DNA from: Epilithonimonas tenax DSM 16811
GTDB taxonomy: Bacteria; Bacteroidota; Bacteroidia; Flavobacteriales; Weeksellaceae
NCBI RefSeq assembly: GCF_000428485.1
Contig: NZ_AUAA01000003.1
Span: 1-64,000, forward strand
DNA: 64,000 bases
Direction: 5' to 3'
Part shown: positions 16,922-25,471 of the stretch, in pieces
Layout: every line of letters starts with the position of its first letter
How positions within the stretch are numbered: position 1 is the stretch's first letter
The notes under the pieces: generated by a model
The model's input: the letters and a program-made list of their open reading frames with translations, nothing else
Told to the model about the DNA's origin: nothing
The model's database searches: none
Translations under genes and position numbers: made by a program

Positions 16922-18712
16922 GTGAATCCCGACCTAGAACTTCAGCTCAAAACACTCCCTTCGGAACCCGGCGTTTATCGTTATTATGATAAGAACGACC
17001 ATCTATTGTATGTAGGAAAAGCAAAACATCTTAACAAAAGAGTCCTTTCGTACTTCAACAAAAACCAAAATGGTTACCGCACCCGGATGATGGTTTCGAA
17101 GATTCACAGATTGGAGACTACAGTTGTGAATAGTGAATATGACGCACTTCTGTTGGAAAATAATCTGATAAAAGCCCACCAGCCATTCTACAATGTGATG
17201 CTGAAGGATGATAAAACGTATCCGTGGATTTGCATCAAAAATGAAGATTTTCCGCGAATATTTTTGACGCGAACCAAAATAAAAGACGGATCAGAATATT
17301 TCGGGCCTTATGCCAAAGTAAAACCCGCGAGGGTTCTTCTCGACACCATCAAGAATCTTTATAAAATCCGTACTTGTAATCTGAATTTGGCGCCTTCAAA
17401 AATAGATGAAGGAAAATATAGAGTTTGTCTCGAATACCACATCAAAAACTGCAATGGCCCTTGTGAAGACTTGGAATCCAAGGAAGATTATGACGAAAAG
17501 GTGGAAGCAATAAGAGGCATTATCAAAGGGGATTTCCGCTTCGCCAGAAAATATCTGGAAGAAAGAATGTTCCGTTTTGCTTCGAATCTTGAGTTTGAAA
17601 AGGCTCAGATGATTAAGAATAATATAGAATCTCTGGAAAATTACCAGGAAAAACATACCGTCGTGAATCCAAGTATTGATGATGTGGATGTTTTCGGGAT
17701 GACGAGCGATGAGACGGCCGCTTACATCAATTATTTCAAAATCAGGAATGGCTCTATCGTACAGAGTTTTACGACTGAGATCAAAAAAGTCCTGGAAGAA
17801 ACCGATGAAGATATGCTGGAGGAAGCTTTGGTGGAAATTAGACAGAAATTTGATTCGACTTCGAAAGAAATTCTGATTCCTTTTCATCTTGGTTTGGAAA
17901 TCCCAAATGTCAAGTTGATCGTTCCAAAAGTGGGCGACAAGAAAAGAATCGTAGAACTTTCCGAGAAAAACGCCAAAGAATACCGACTGGAAAAACTGAA
18001 GCAAGTCCAGATCATCGATCCGGAAAGACACACCAACCGAATTATGGCGGAAATGCAAAAACTCCTGCATATGCCTGTAGAACCACGACATATTGAAGGT
18101 TTTGACAACTCGAATATCCAGGGAACCAATCCCGTTTCTGCCTGTGTGGTTTTCAAAGATGGGAAACCGAGCAAAGCGGATTACAGAATTTTCCATCCAA
18201 AAACGGTGGTTGGCCCGGATGATTTCAAAACGATGGAAGAAGTGATCTACCGCCGCTACAGAAGATTGCTGGACGAAGGCGATGACCTGCCTCAGTTGAT
18301 CTTGATTGATGGTGGAAAAGGACAATTGTCCTCCGCCGTCAAAAGCCTGAAACTGCTAGGACTGTACGGAAAGATAACCATCGTTGGGATTGCAAAACGT
18401 CTTGAGGAGATCTATTTCCCAGAGGATTCTATCCCTTTATACATTGATAAAAAAGCGGAAACCCTGAAAATCCTTCAACGGGTAAGAGACGAGGCGCACC
18501 GTTTTGGTGTGAAACACCACAGAACCCGACGGACAAACTCGACCATCAAATCTGAACTGGAGCAAATCCCCGGAGTGGGCCCAAAATCCATAGAAATGCT
18601 TCTGACAAAACTGAAATCTGTCAAAAGAATCAAAGAAGCGGATCTTGTAACACTAGAAGAAATTCTCGGGAAAGTAAAAGCAAAAGTAGTTTGGGCGTTT
18701 TTCAACAGTTAA
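16922..18712 (+). CDS. uvrC: Excinuclease ABC subunit C
   Basis: A 596-residue nucleotide-excision-repair nuclease that makes both incisions around lesions marked by UvrAB. Domains in order: GIY-YIG (PGVYRYYDKNDHLLYVGKAK, about 16-35 onward), cysteine cluster (RTCNLNL, CLEYHIKNCNGPC), UVR motif (about 200-235), RNase H-like C-terminal nuclease (EGFDNSNIQGT, LILIDGGKGQL) and helix-hairpin-helix (about 555-590, IPGVGPKSIEMLL). The start is GTG, fixed by the family's N-terminus. It has its own promoter-like box immediately upstream. No uvrA or uvrB lies in the window. Confidence 0.95.
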   Translation: MNPDLELQLKTLPSEPGVYRYYDKNDHLLYVGKAKHLNKRVLSYFNKNQNGYRTRMMVSKIHRLETTVVNSEYDALLLENNLIKAHQPFYNVMLKDDKTYPWICIKNEDFPRIFLTRTKIKDGSEYFGPYAKVKPARVLLDTIKNLYKIRTCNLNLAPSKIDEGKYRVCLEYHIKNCNGPCEDLESKEDYDEKVEAIRGIIKGDFRFARKYLEERMFRFASNLEFEKAQMIKNNIESLENYQEKHTVVNPSIDDVDVFGMTSDETAAYINYFKIRNGSIVQSFTTEIKKVLEETDEDMLEEALVEIRQKFDSTSKEILIPFHLGLEIPNVKLIVPKVGDKKRIVELSEKNAKEYRLEKLKQVQIIDPERHTNRIMAEMQKLLHMPVEPRHIEGFDNSNIQGTNPVSACVVFKDGKPSKADYRIFHPKTVVGPDDFKTMEEVIYRRYRRLLDEGDDLPQLILIDGGKGQLSSAVKSLKLLGLYGKITIVGIAKRLEEIYFPEDSIPLYIDKKAETLKILQRVRDEAHRFGVKHHRTRRTNSTIKSELEQIPGVGPKSIEMLLTKLKSVKRIKEADLVTLEEILGKVKAKVVWAFFNS

Positions 18713-18783
18713 TCAAACTCAAACATGACAAAAACCTTTGTCGGATAAGTGATGATTGATTCGGAATTTCGACTGTTAATTAT

Positions 18784-18791
18784 TATCTTTG
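18784..18791 (+). promoter_or_regulatory. Candidate -7 box (TATCTTTG) for the TPR-like membrane protein
   Basis: It matches TAnnTTTG and lies 17 bases before the ATG at 18809. No -33 element at a good spacing was seen. Confidence 0.45.
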
Positions 18792-18808
18792 CAACCTAAA
18801 TTTTAAAC

Positions 18809-19372
18809 ATGAACAAATACATAAAATTTGTAATTGCGGCAATCATTATCGCTTTGGGTGTCTATCTGATGTTCAACCGGAATATTGGCTGGGGCGTAGT
18901 TGTGGTTATTCTTTCCGCTATTCCAATTGCACTTTTCTTCAAAAATGAAAATATCCTTTTGGCTTTCTGGCAATTGCGAAAACAAAATATGGAAAAAGCA
19001 TCCAAGTTTTTATCCAACATTACAGATTATAAATCTCAGCTTCACAAAAGCCAATACGGTTATTTTCATTACCTGCAAGCGTTGACAACGGCTCAGGATA
19101 ATCCTCAAAAAACAGAAGGATTGATGAGAAAAGCATTGGATTACGGATTGAATATGAAGCACGACAGAGCAATGGCAAAACTGAATCTTGCTGCGTCCGC
19201 ACTTGCAAAGGGAAGAAAATCTGAAGCTCAGAAATTACTTGAAGAAGCAAAACAGCTGGACTCTGCGGGAATGATGACAGATCAGATCAAGATGATCAAA
19301 GATCAGATGAAAATGCCGACAATGCAAAAACATATGCACAACCCTAATATGAGAATAAGAGGGAAATTCTAA
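18809..19372 (+). CDS. Membrane-anchored TPR-like protein
   Basis: A 187-residue protein with two closely spaced hydrophobic helices (about 7-22 and 27-46) and then a cytoplasmic or periplasmic helical domain. That domain has TPR-like packing (YGYFHYLQALTTAQDNPQ, AMAKLNLAASALAKGRKSEAQKLLEEA). The repeat would serve protein contacts. The C-terminal 40 residues are rich in Met and Lys. I do not recognise a specific family. It follows uvrC after 96 bases and ends at a bidirectional terminator. Confidence 0.75.
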   Translation: MNKYIKFVIAAIIIALGVYLMFNRNIGWGVVVVILSAIPIALFFKNENILLAFWQLRKQNMEKASKFLSNITDYKSQLHKSQYGYFHYLQALTTAQDNPQKTEGLMRKALDYGLNMKHDRAMAKLNLAASALAKGRKSEAQKLLEEAKQLDSAGMMTDQIKMIKDQMKMPTMQKHMHNPNMRIRGKF

Positions 19373-19417
19373 AATTAATAAAGTTTATAGGTCAGATTTT
19401 GATCAATGACTTAACAA

Positions 19418-19452
19418 TAAAAAGGATCGGAATAATTTTTCGATCCTTTTTT
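19418..19452. terminator. Bidirectional terminator between convergent genes
   Basis: AAAGGATCG pairs with CGATCCTTT around an AT-rich loop, with A and T runs on both flanks. Confidence 0.8.
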
Positions 19453-19458
19453 AATGTC

Positions 19459-20091
19459 TTACATTTCCTGATTGCTTTCGTAACCGTAGAATTTTGGGAT
19501 TCTCCAGTGGTATTTTACGGCCAGGGTTCTGATCGTAACGATAAGAACAATGGTAAAAACCTGAACAAAAGTATAAGAAAGTGTAGAAAACCTTGTCAAT
19601 AAGAGGAATGCACCACCACCCAATATACAGGCCGTTGCATAGATTTCTTTTCTGAAAATCAATGGAATCCGGTTCAGCAAAATATCACGGATGATCCCAC
19701 CAAAACAGCCGGTGATAGTCCCCAAAGTCAAACAGATCAAGGGATGAAAACCTTCATTAAGCCCTTTTTGTATGCCGATAATCGTAAACAGTCCCAATCC
19801 AAAACTATCAAAGATAAACAGCGTCACCCGGAAGTTTTTCTCAATCGATTTGAAAATCATAGAAAATACACACGTGGCAAGAATCAGAACAAATGTTAGC
19901 AGATCTGTCATCCAAAACACCGGAACATCCAGCAAAAGATCTCTCACCGTTCCGCCACCAACCGATGTAACAAAGGCAATAATCAAAACACCGAAAGGAT
20001 CCAGACGTTTTTGCATCGCTGCAAAACTGCCCGACATCGAGAAGGAAATGGTTCCAAGGATTTCTATAATAAGATTAAATTGTTCGTGCAC
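19459..20091 (-). CDS. TRIC-family (UPF0126) cation channel-like membrane protein
   Basis: A 210-residue protein of seven hydrophobic helices made of two homologous halves. The halves carry the glycine-rich repeats VTSVGGGTVRDLLLDVPVF and GTITGCFGGIIRDILLNRIP, the signature of YicG/TRIC-type prokaryotic channels. These conduct K+ or other small cations as trimers, or may move small solutes. It is monocistronic, with a terminator at its end and a low-complexity hairpin region (20095-20175) upstream. Confidence 0.85.
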   Translation of the reverse strand: MHEQFNLIIEILGTISFSMSGSFAAMQKRLDPFGVLIIAFVTSVGGGTVRDLLLDVPVFWMTDLLTFVLILATCVFSMIFKSIEKNFRVTLFIFDSFGLGLFTIIGIQKGLNEGFHPLICLTLGTITGCFGGIIRDILLNRIPLIFRKEIYATACILGGGAFLLLTRFSTLSYTFVQVFTIVLIVTIRTLAVKYHWRIPKFYGYESNQEM

Positions 20092-20094
20092 GGT

Positions 20095-20175
20095 TTTTAT
20101 AAATGATGATTGATTAATGATAAATGATGACGTTAGATAAAAAAATAATCGCTAATGAAAATCAATTATCGATTA
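20095..20175. repeat. Low-complexity inverted repeat built from AATGATAAATGATG units
   Basis: GATAAATGATGA-like units on the left are mirrored by TATCATTTATCATC on the right. Similar ATGAT/ATCATT runs occur upstream of xth (about 20955-20985) and before trmD (31441-31500). Confidence 0.5.
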
Positions 20176-20186
20176 TCATTTATCAT

Positions 20187-20951
20187 CTATAAACTCAGTT
20201 CCACCATCACCGGACAATGGTCAGAATGTTTGACCTCGGGCAGAATGAGGGCTCTGGTCATTTTGTCTTTCAACGGTTCTGAGACGAAGTTGTAATCCAA
20301 ACGCCAGCCTTTGTTTCTTGCCCTGGAACCAGCCCTGTAACTCCACCAGGAATATTGGTCCGGCTGGTCATTGAAATGTCTGAAACTGTCTGTGAGACTA
20401 TTTTCTTTCATAAAATTGGTCAGCCATTCCCGCTCCATTGGGAGAAATCCTGATGTGTTGGCCAAACCCACCGGATTGTGAATGTCAATCGATTCGTGGC
20501 AGATATTGAAATCGCCGCTGATGATGAGATTTGGGATGGTTTTTCTGAGTTCCTTAATGTATTCTAAAAAGTCAAAACAGAACTGCATTTTAAATTCCAG
20601 TCTTTCGATATTGGAAGCAGATGGCACGTAAACAGAAATCACGGAAAAGCCGTCGAAATCGGCACGGATAATTCTGCCCTCGTTGTCATAACTTTCAATG
20701 CCACAACCAGATTCTACGTGGTTTGGTTTTACTTTGGAAGCGATTCCCACACCGCTGTAACCTTTCTTCACTGCAGAATGCCAATAACTGTAATAACCGG
20801 CTTTTTCCAGACTTTCTATATCGATTTGGTCATTTCCTGCCTTGCTTTCCTGAATGCATATGACATCCGGACTTGCAACATTGAGCCAGCCGAGGAAGTC
20901 TTTTGTAAATGCCGCGCGGATGCCGTTGACGTTGTAGGAAATGATTTTCAT
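20187..20951 (-). CDS. xth: Exodeoxyribonuclease III (AP endonuclease)
   Basis: A 254-residue base-excision-repair nuclease. MKIISYNVNGIRAAF is the conserved N-terminus; IQESKAG holds the metal-binding Glu, SGDFNICH the catalytic Asp-Asn pair, and HSDHCPV the catalytic His near the end. The reading frame stays open for another 105 codons upstream, but that extension has no family likeness and the ATG at 20951 is the correct start. It cleaves 5' of abasic sites and trims 3' ends. It is monocistronic. Confidence 0.93.
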   Translation of the reverse strand: MKIISYNVNGIRAAFTKDFLGWLNVASPDVICIQESKAGNDQIDIESLEKAGYYSYWHSAVKKGYSGVGIASKVKPNHVESGCGIESYDNEGRIIRADFDGFSVISVYVPSASNIERLEFKMQFCFDFLEYIKELRKTIPNLIISGDFNICHESIDIHNPVGLANTSGFLPMEREWLTNFMKENSLTDSFRHFNDQPDQYSWWSYRAGSRARNKGWRLDYNFVSEPLKDKMTRALILPEVKHSDHCPVMVELSL

Positions 20952-21079
20952 AGTTTTTATAATTGATAAATGATGGTGGACGAATGATTTTTCAAAGTTC
21001 GGGAATTTGGATTGAATGGTCAAAAGAAATATTGGATTCGACTTTTTGAAAGGTGAAAAGAGATACCAAACCTCAGCAT

Positions 21080-21177
21080 AGCCCCGATAGGAACGGCATC
21101 CTTTTTTGCTTTTTGAGGACATTTTATTTGGATCACAAAACGTTCTGAAAGCAAAAAAGATAGAGTGGATAGCGGGT
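21080..21177. repeat. Dispersed hairpin repeat, copy A
   Basis: The left arm (agcccc..gaacggcatccttttttgcttt) and the right arm (aaagcaaaaaag...agcggg) form an imperfect inverted repeat. The core GG(A/C)ATCCTTTTTTGC is shared with copies at 34495-34597, 47150-47233 and 49291-49375. The gap between xth and porX that holds it (20952-21287) has no other feature I can support, apart from a GGCGGAAAAAGC..GCTTCTTCCGCC hairpin at about 21225-21255. Confidence 0.65.
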
Positions 21178-21224
21178 TGGACTGGTGAAAAGAAGTACCA
21201 AACGTCTTGCTCCGAAACATAAAA

Positions 21225-21255
21225 AGGCGGAAAAAGCATGCGCTTCTTCCGCCCT
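21225..21255 (-). terminator. Probable terminator hairpin of porX
   Basis: GGCGGAAAAAGC at about 21228 pairs with GCTTCTTCCGCC ending about 21254, around a short loop. It lies about 30 bases beyond the porX stop; on the minus strand the 3' flank is TTTTTATG. Confidence 0.6.
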
Positions 21256-21287
21256 GATAAACCCAAATCTAATAAACTATGAAAAAA

Positions 21288-22832
21288 CTATTTGGGTTCC
21301 AATATGCTGATCGGGATGATGACCTCCTCGAGGGAAATCCCACCATGCTGATAAGTTTCTTTGTAATAATTCACAAAGTGATTATAGTTTTTTGGGTATG
21401 CTAAGAAAATATTGTTCTTCGCAAATATATATTTTGAACTTAGATTTCCCTTTGGTAGAAAGAGTTTGCCGGGATCATTTACCGCCCAAACGTCTTTGTC
21501 TTCGTAGGTTAAGCTTCGTCCGGTTTTGTATCGAATGTTGGTAGACGTTTCTCTGTCGCCCACGACCTTACTAGGTTTTTTAACATAAATTGTGCCGTGA
21601 TCTGTGGTGATGACCAATTTGAATCCACTTTCTGCGGCGGCCTTGATGATTTTCAGCAAAGATGAGTTTTCGAACCAATTGTATGTCAGAGATCTAAAGG
21701 TTTTATCATCTCTAATTAATTGATTGACGATACTATTGTCTGTTTTTGCGTGAGACAGGATGTCTATAAAGTTGTAAACAATGACTAGCAAATCATTGTT
21801 TTTATGTTGATTAAAATCTTCTAAAACTTTGCGTTCAAAATCCGAATTCAGGATTTTCAGGTATTTCATAGATTTGCCGGACAATCCCAGACGTTTCATC
21901 TGATCTTCCAGGAAGTCTCTTTCGAATTCGTTTTTGTTGCCTTCTTCGTTGTCATTGAACCAATTGTTCGGGAATCTTTTTTCGATTTCTGATGGCATCA
22001 AACCTGCAAAAAATGAGTTTCTTGCATACTGAGTCGCCGTTGGCAAAATACTGAAATAATAATCCTCGGACGTTTTGTTGTAGAACTTGGTGAACAGAGG
22101 TTCTATCACTTTCCACTGGTCGTATCTCAGATTATCGATCATCAAAAGAAGCACTTTTTCTTCCTCCAGTTCCGGTTTCACTTTGTCTTTGAAGAGCGTG
22201 TGGCTCATCATTGGTTTGTTACTACCAGTAAGCCATTCTTCGTAATTATTTTCTATGAATTTCGAAAACTGAATATTGGCTTCTTCTTTTTGATTCTGAA
22301 GCAGATCTGCAAACTCGTTATCAGAAACTTTATCAAATTTGACTTCCCAGTTCAGGATTTTCTTGTAATATTCTGCCCAATCCTGATAAGTTCTGAGGTA
22401 GGACAGCTCCATACTCAGGTTTCTGAACTCCTGCTGATAATCTACAATTGTTTTCTGCTCTACAAGCGATTCACTTTGCAAAATCTTTTTGAGTGACAAA
22501 AGGACTTGGTTTGGATTCACTGGTTTCAGGATATAATCTTCGATCTGCGAGCCGATGGCCTGCTCCATAATGTGCTCTTCTTCACTTTTGGTCACCATCA
22601 CGATTTTGATCGCATTATCTTTTTCTTTGATCATTGGAATAGCTTCCAGACCAGAAATCCCAGGCATATTTTCGTCAAGAAGTGTCAGCACGAATCTTTC
22701 TTTTTCTATCAATTCCAAAGCCTCATTTACATTGTTTACTGGTGTTACACTGTAGCCTTTATTTTCCAAAAAGACAATATGAGGTTTGAGCAGATCTACT
22801 TCATCATCGATCCATAAAATTTTTCCTGACAT
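21288..22832 (-). CDS. porX: PorX, T9SS response regulator with a PglZ/alkaline-phosphatase-fold effector
   Basis: A 514-residue protein. Residues 1-120 are a CheY-like receiver: DDE near the start, phospho-acceptor Asp53 in LLDENMPG, Thr81 and Lys103. Residues about 205-510 are a PglZ/alkaline-phosphatase-superfamily domain, with LLMIDNLRYDQW (metal Asp233), LPTATQYARNS (expected nucleophile Thr) and VITTDHGTIYV (metal Asp/His). This architecture is PorX, which works with the PorY kinase and the sigma factor SigP to control T9SS genes in Porphyromonas and Flavobacterium. The effector domain has been reported to cleave oligonucleotides. It is monocistronic; porY and sigP are not in the window. 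Confidence 0.93.
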   Translation of the reverse strand: MSGKILWIDDEVDLLKPHIVFLENKGYSVTPVNNVNEALELIEKERFVLTLLDENMPGISGLEAIPMIKEKDNAIKIVMVTKSEEEHIMEQAIGSQIEDYILKPVNPNQVLLSLKKILQSESLVEQKTIVDYQQEFRNLSMELSYLRTYQDWAEYYKKILNWEVKFDKVSDNEFADLLQNQKEEANIQFSKFIENNYEEWLTGSNKPMMSHTLFKDKVKPELEEEKVLLLMIDNLRYDQWKVIEPLFTKFYNKTSEDYYFSILPTATQYARNSFFAGLMPSEIEKRFPNNWFNDNEEGNKNEFERDFLEDQMKRLGLSGKSMKYLKILNSDFERKVLEDFNQHKNNDLLVIVYNFIDILSHAKTDNSIVNQLIRDDKTFRSLTYNWFENSSLLKIIKAAAESGFKLVITTDHGTIYVKKPSKVVGDRETSTNIRYKTGRSLTYEDKDVWAVNDPGKLFLPKGNLSSKYIFAKNNIFLAYPKNYNHFVNYYKETYQHGGISLEEVIIPISILEPK

Positions 22833-22857
22833 ATATTTTTATTTAAGTTTAAAGTAT

Positions 22858-22865
22858 CAAAAGTA
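22858..22865 (-). promoter_or_regulatory. Candidate -7 box (TACTTTTG) upstream of porX
   Basis: It matches TAnnTTTG on the minus strand, 25 bases before the porX start. A well-spaced -33 TTTG is not evident. Confidence 0.4.
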
Positions 22866-23042
22866 TGACCAAAATATCACAATAATATGTAAATAACCGA
22901 AGATGGGCGTTAAATATTAGTTAAAGGAAAATTTAATTTTACAATCAATTATCAGGCTCAGTATATCAATATATTTTTAAATCTTTTAGAAATTTATTAT
23001 TTTAGAAGATAAAAACACAAATATTTTATGTTAACTCAATCT

Positions 23043-23165
<123 letters not shown>

Positions 23166-23278
23166 TTAAAGTTCTAAGATACAAATTTTTGCAAGGAAAA
23201 ACAAGTAGATTGATATTTAAAATATTAATATTCAGTGCGTTAATTGTATTTTAAGGAGTGACTAATTATTTTTTTTAA

Positions 23279-23425
23279 AATCACTGGGTATTTTTTTATT
23301 CCACCGAATTTTCATCTGGTGGATATAAGGGCAGTTATGATGGTTTTTTTGGAACCACGAGATATTTTTCTCAAAACGGACAATGGAATATTGGAGTAAA
23401 ATACAAAAGGATATTCAAGCCGTAA
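23279..23425 (+). pseudogene. Probable C-terminal remnant of an outer-membrane or exported beta protein
   Basis: A stop-to-stop frame of 48 codons reads like the tail of a beta-rich protein: FSSGGYKGSYDGFFGTTRYF then SQNGQWNIGVKYKRIFKP and a stop. Glycines and aromatics alternate as in beta-barrel strands. There is no start codon. It overlaps the first codons of the small gene at 23383 in another frame. A remnant is the best explanation, as it lies next to a transposase stump. Confidence 0.45.
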
Positions 23426-23589
23426 TAAATGAACCAGACGCCAAAGAATTATTTGATTTGATGAACAAGAAATATGCACACATCCATCAAATAGGCTACC
23501 GCAGTATGCCTGAAAATATGTATTTGGATTGGTTGGTTTCTTTGAGAACGGAAAGGGCGAAATATGAGGGTAAAAGACTTAGTGAATAA
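23383..23589 (+). CDS. Small hypothetical protein (68 residues)
   Basis: The frame has a balanced, protein-like composition: IQKDIQAVINEPDAKELFDL, then MPENMYLDWLVSLRTERAKY. It is predicted largely helical, with no signal peptide or membrane segment. I do not recognise a family. Its first 14 codons overlap a remnant in a different frame, and no TAnnTTTG box lies directly upstream, so it may be a fusion born by deletion or a chance frame. A bidirectional terminator follows at 23646. Confidence 0.45.
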   Translation: MEYWSKIQKDIQAVINEPDAKELFDLMNKKYAHIHQIGYRSMPENMYLDWLVSLRTERAKYEGKRLSE

Positions 23590-23645
23590 GGTTTACTTTT
23601 TCGAAAACTCATCTTGCTTCTTAGAAACAAGCTTACTAATCATAA

Positions 23646-23675
23646 AAAAGGTCGCTGTTTTTCCAGCGACCTTTT
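23646..23675. terminator. Terminator between the small gene and rng
   Basis: AAAAGGTCGCTG pairs perfectly with CAGCGACCTTTT over a 6-base loop. The A and T flanks make it usable in both directions; it mainly ends rng. Confidence 0.85.
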
Positions 23676-23683
23676 GTGTTTTA

Positions 23684-25240
23684 TTAATTGGAAAAGCTAA
23701 TCAATTCCTTTTTCTCTGCATTGTAGAGATGAAACTCCAACATCTTGAAAGAATCTCTAGGAATGATTGTTACCCATTTTTTGTACTTCAGAAACCATTT
23801 GTTCTGGATGCTTGCCAGACCTTTGGTCAGATAAGCTTCTACAAATGGATGCACGTGAAGGAAAAGCTTTCCTTTCTCTGTCTGCATAAGTGTTTTGATA
23901 GAATCTTCCATCTTTTCGATAATCACGATCGGGGCGATGATCTCGCCGTCCTTATTCGGATTTTCTTCGTTGGTTTCTATGCTTTTTTCTGCGCGGACGC
24001 GCTGTCTTGTCATTTGGATCAGACCAAACTTCGAAGGTGGGAGAATCTTGTGTCTTGCCTTGTCACGCTTCATTTCGTCCCGGAAATGTTCGTACAGTTC
24101 CTTTCTGTGTTCTGCATCTACCATATCAATAAAATCCACCACGATGATGCCGCCCATATCACGAAGACGAAGTTGCCTTGCAATTTCTGTGGCTGCCATT
24201 TTATTGACTGTCAATGCGTGCATTTTATTAGTAGAAGATGAAGAAATATTGTTTCCGGAATTCACATCCACCACGTGAAGTGCTTCTGTATGCTCGATCA
24301 CGAGATACGCACCTTTGGAAGCGGGGATATTCACGTGTTTCCCGAAACTCTGCTTCAACTGTTTTTCGACATTGTAATATTCCAAAAGCGGAATATGAGA
24401 ATCGTAAAACTGAACGATGTTTTTTCTTTCAGGAGCAATGACCTCGATGTAAGCTTTCATATCTTCTACCATTTTTTCGTCATCACAGATGATGCTGACA
24501 AAATCCTGGTTGAAGTTGTCGCGAAGAATAGAAGATGCTTTGTCTTCCTCACTTAGGATCTTACTCGGAACTTTATTTTTCTGAATATTTTTGAAGCTTG
24601 TTTCCCACTTTTTCACCAGCTGATTCATATCATTATGAAGTTCAGCTACTTTTTTTCCTTCTGCTACTGTTCTGATGATGACCCCAAAACCTTCCGGACG
24701 GATACTTTCGATCAAAGTTTTGAGGCGTTCTTTTTCAGCACCGTCACTCACTTTTTTGGAAATCGAAATTTTGTTATCAAAAGGAATTAGAACCAAAAAT
24801 CGTCCTGTGAGAGAGATTTGCGTAGAAATACGTGGCCCTTTGGTAGAGATTGGTTCTTTTGTGATCTGAAGAAGGACAACATCACCGGCAGTCAGTACTT
24901 TGTCCACCATTCCCATTTTGTCTATATCCTTGGCATGTTCAGCATTTTTGAGACTTGGCGTCTGCTGTTTTTTGGCGAGGGTATTTTTGAGAAACTTCTT
25001 GTAGGAGAGAAATTGTGGGCCTAGATCCTGATAATGCAGGAATGCATCTTTGTCTGTTCCAATGCTTACGAAAGCAGCGTTTAAGTTCGGGGCAAGTTTT
25101 TTTATTTTCCCTAAAAAAAGGTCTCCAACTACAAAATCGGATTTGGTTTTCTGCTCGTGAAGTTCAAAAAGGCGTCCATCTTCCAACAATGCGATCTTTG
25201 AAGCGTCTTCCTCATTGGAAATTATCAGTTCTTTCTTCAT
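23684..25240 (-). CDS. rng: Ribonuclease G/E family
   Basis: A 518-residue RNase G-type endoribonuclease beginning MKKELIISNEEDASKIAL. The frame is open 25 codons further upstream, but homologues start here. It has an S1 RNA-binding domain (about 35-125, VGDLFLGKIKKLAPNLNAAF), an RNase H-like and DNase I-like catalytic part, and the two metal-binding aspartates in GGIIVVDFIDMVD. TRQRVR follows. The usual zinc-link cysteines after this motif are missing (SIETNEENPNKDGEI stands there), which I believe is common in Bacteroidota. The expected role is rRNA maturation and mRNA turnover. Confidence 0.92.
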   Translation of the reverse strand: MKKELIISNEEDASKIALLEDGRLFELHEQKTKSDFVVGDLFLGKIKKLAPNLNAAFVSIGTDKDAFLHYQDLGPQFLSYKKFLKNTLAKKQQTPSLKNAEHAKDIDKMGMVDKVLTAGDVVLLQITKEPISTKGPRISTQISLTGRFLVLIPFDNKISISKKVSDGAEKERLKTLIESIRPEGFGVIIRTVAEGKKVAELHNDMNQLVKKWETSFKNIQKNKVPSKILSEEDKASSILRDNFNQDFVSIICDDEKMVEDMKAYIEVIAPERKNIVQFYDSHIPLLEYYNVEKQLKQSFGKHVNIPASKGAYLVIEHTEALHVVDVNSGNNISSSSTNKMHALTVNKMAATEIARQLRLRDMGGIIVVDFIDMVDAEHRKELYEHFRDEMKRDKARHKILPPSKFGLIQMTRQRVRAEKSIETNEENPNKDGEIIAPIVIIEKMEDSIKTLMQTEKGKLFLHVHPFVEAYLTKGLASIQNKWFLKYKKWVTIIPRDSFKMLEFHLYNAEKKELISFSN

Positions 25241-25350
25241 AACTTCATAAACTGGTTTTTTTACTAAGATTAGGTTGTAAATATAAAACAAAAATATAGT
25301 TGGCAATAGAACCAACTATATTTATATGTGTAAGACGTTAAAATAATAAA

Positions 25351-25440
25351 TTATTTCTTCTTATGTCTGTTTGCTCTTCTTCTTTTCTTTCTTTTGTGAG
25401 TTGCAACCTTATGTCTCTTTCTTTTTTTTCCGCTTGGCAT
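25351..25440 (-). CDS. 29-residue AURKAIP1/COX24-domain ribosomal-type protein
   Basis: This very small gene on the minus strand starts MPSGKKRKRHKVATHKRKK and ends RANRHKKK. Nearly half the residues are Lys or Arg. It matches the short Bacteroidota proteins annotated as AURKAIP1/COX24-domain proteins, related to the C-terminus of mitochondrial small-subunit protein mS38, and is therefore likely a ribosomal protein of the 30S subunit. It lies between the second HU gene and rng, all on the minus strand, so a shared transcript with HU is possible. Confidence 0.85.
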   Translation of the reverse strand: MPSGKKRKRHKVATHKRKKRRRANRHKKK

Positions 25441-25471
25441 AATTTATATTTTTATACGTTAGTTAATTATT

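Noticed and set aside
17396-18325. 309-codon open frame antisense to uvrC
   Set aside because: It lies wholly inside a clear gene, is rich in Phe, His and Ile as expected of an antisense shadow, and has no recognisable motif.
20952-21266. Upstream in-frame extension of the exonuclease III gene by 105 codons
   Set aside because: The added residues are low in family likeness, run through a dispersed repeat and precede the conserved MKIISYNVNGIR start.
21288-22832. PglZ domain as a sign of a BREX defence system
   Set aside because: The receiver-plus-PglZ architecture and single-gene context identify PorX; no brxA, brxB, brxC, pglX or brxL is present.
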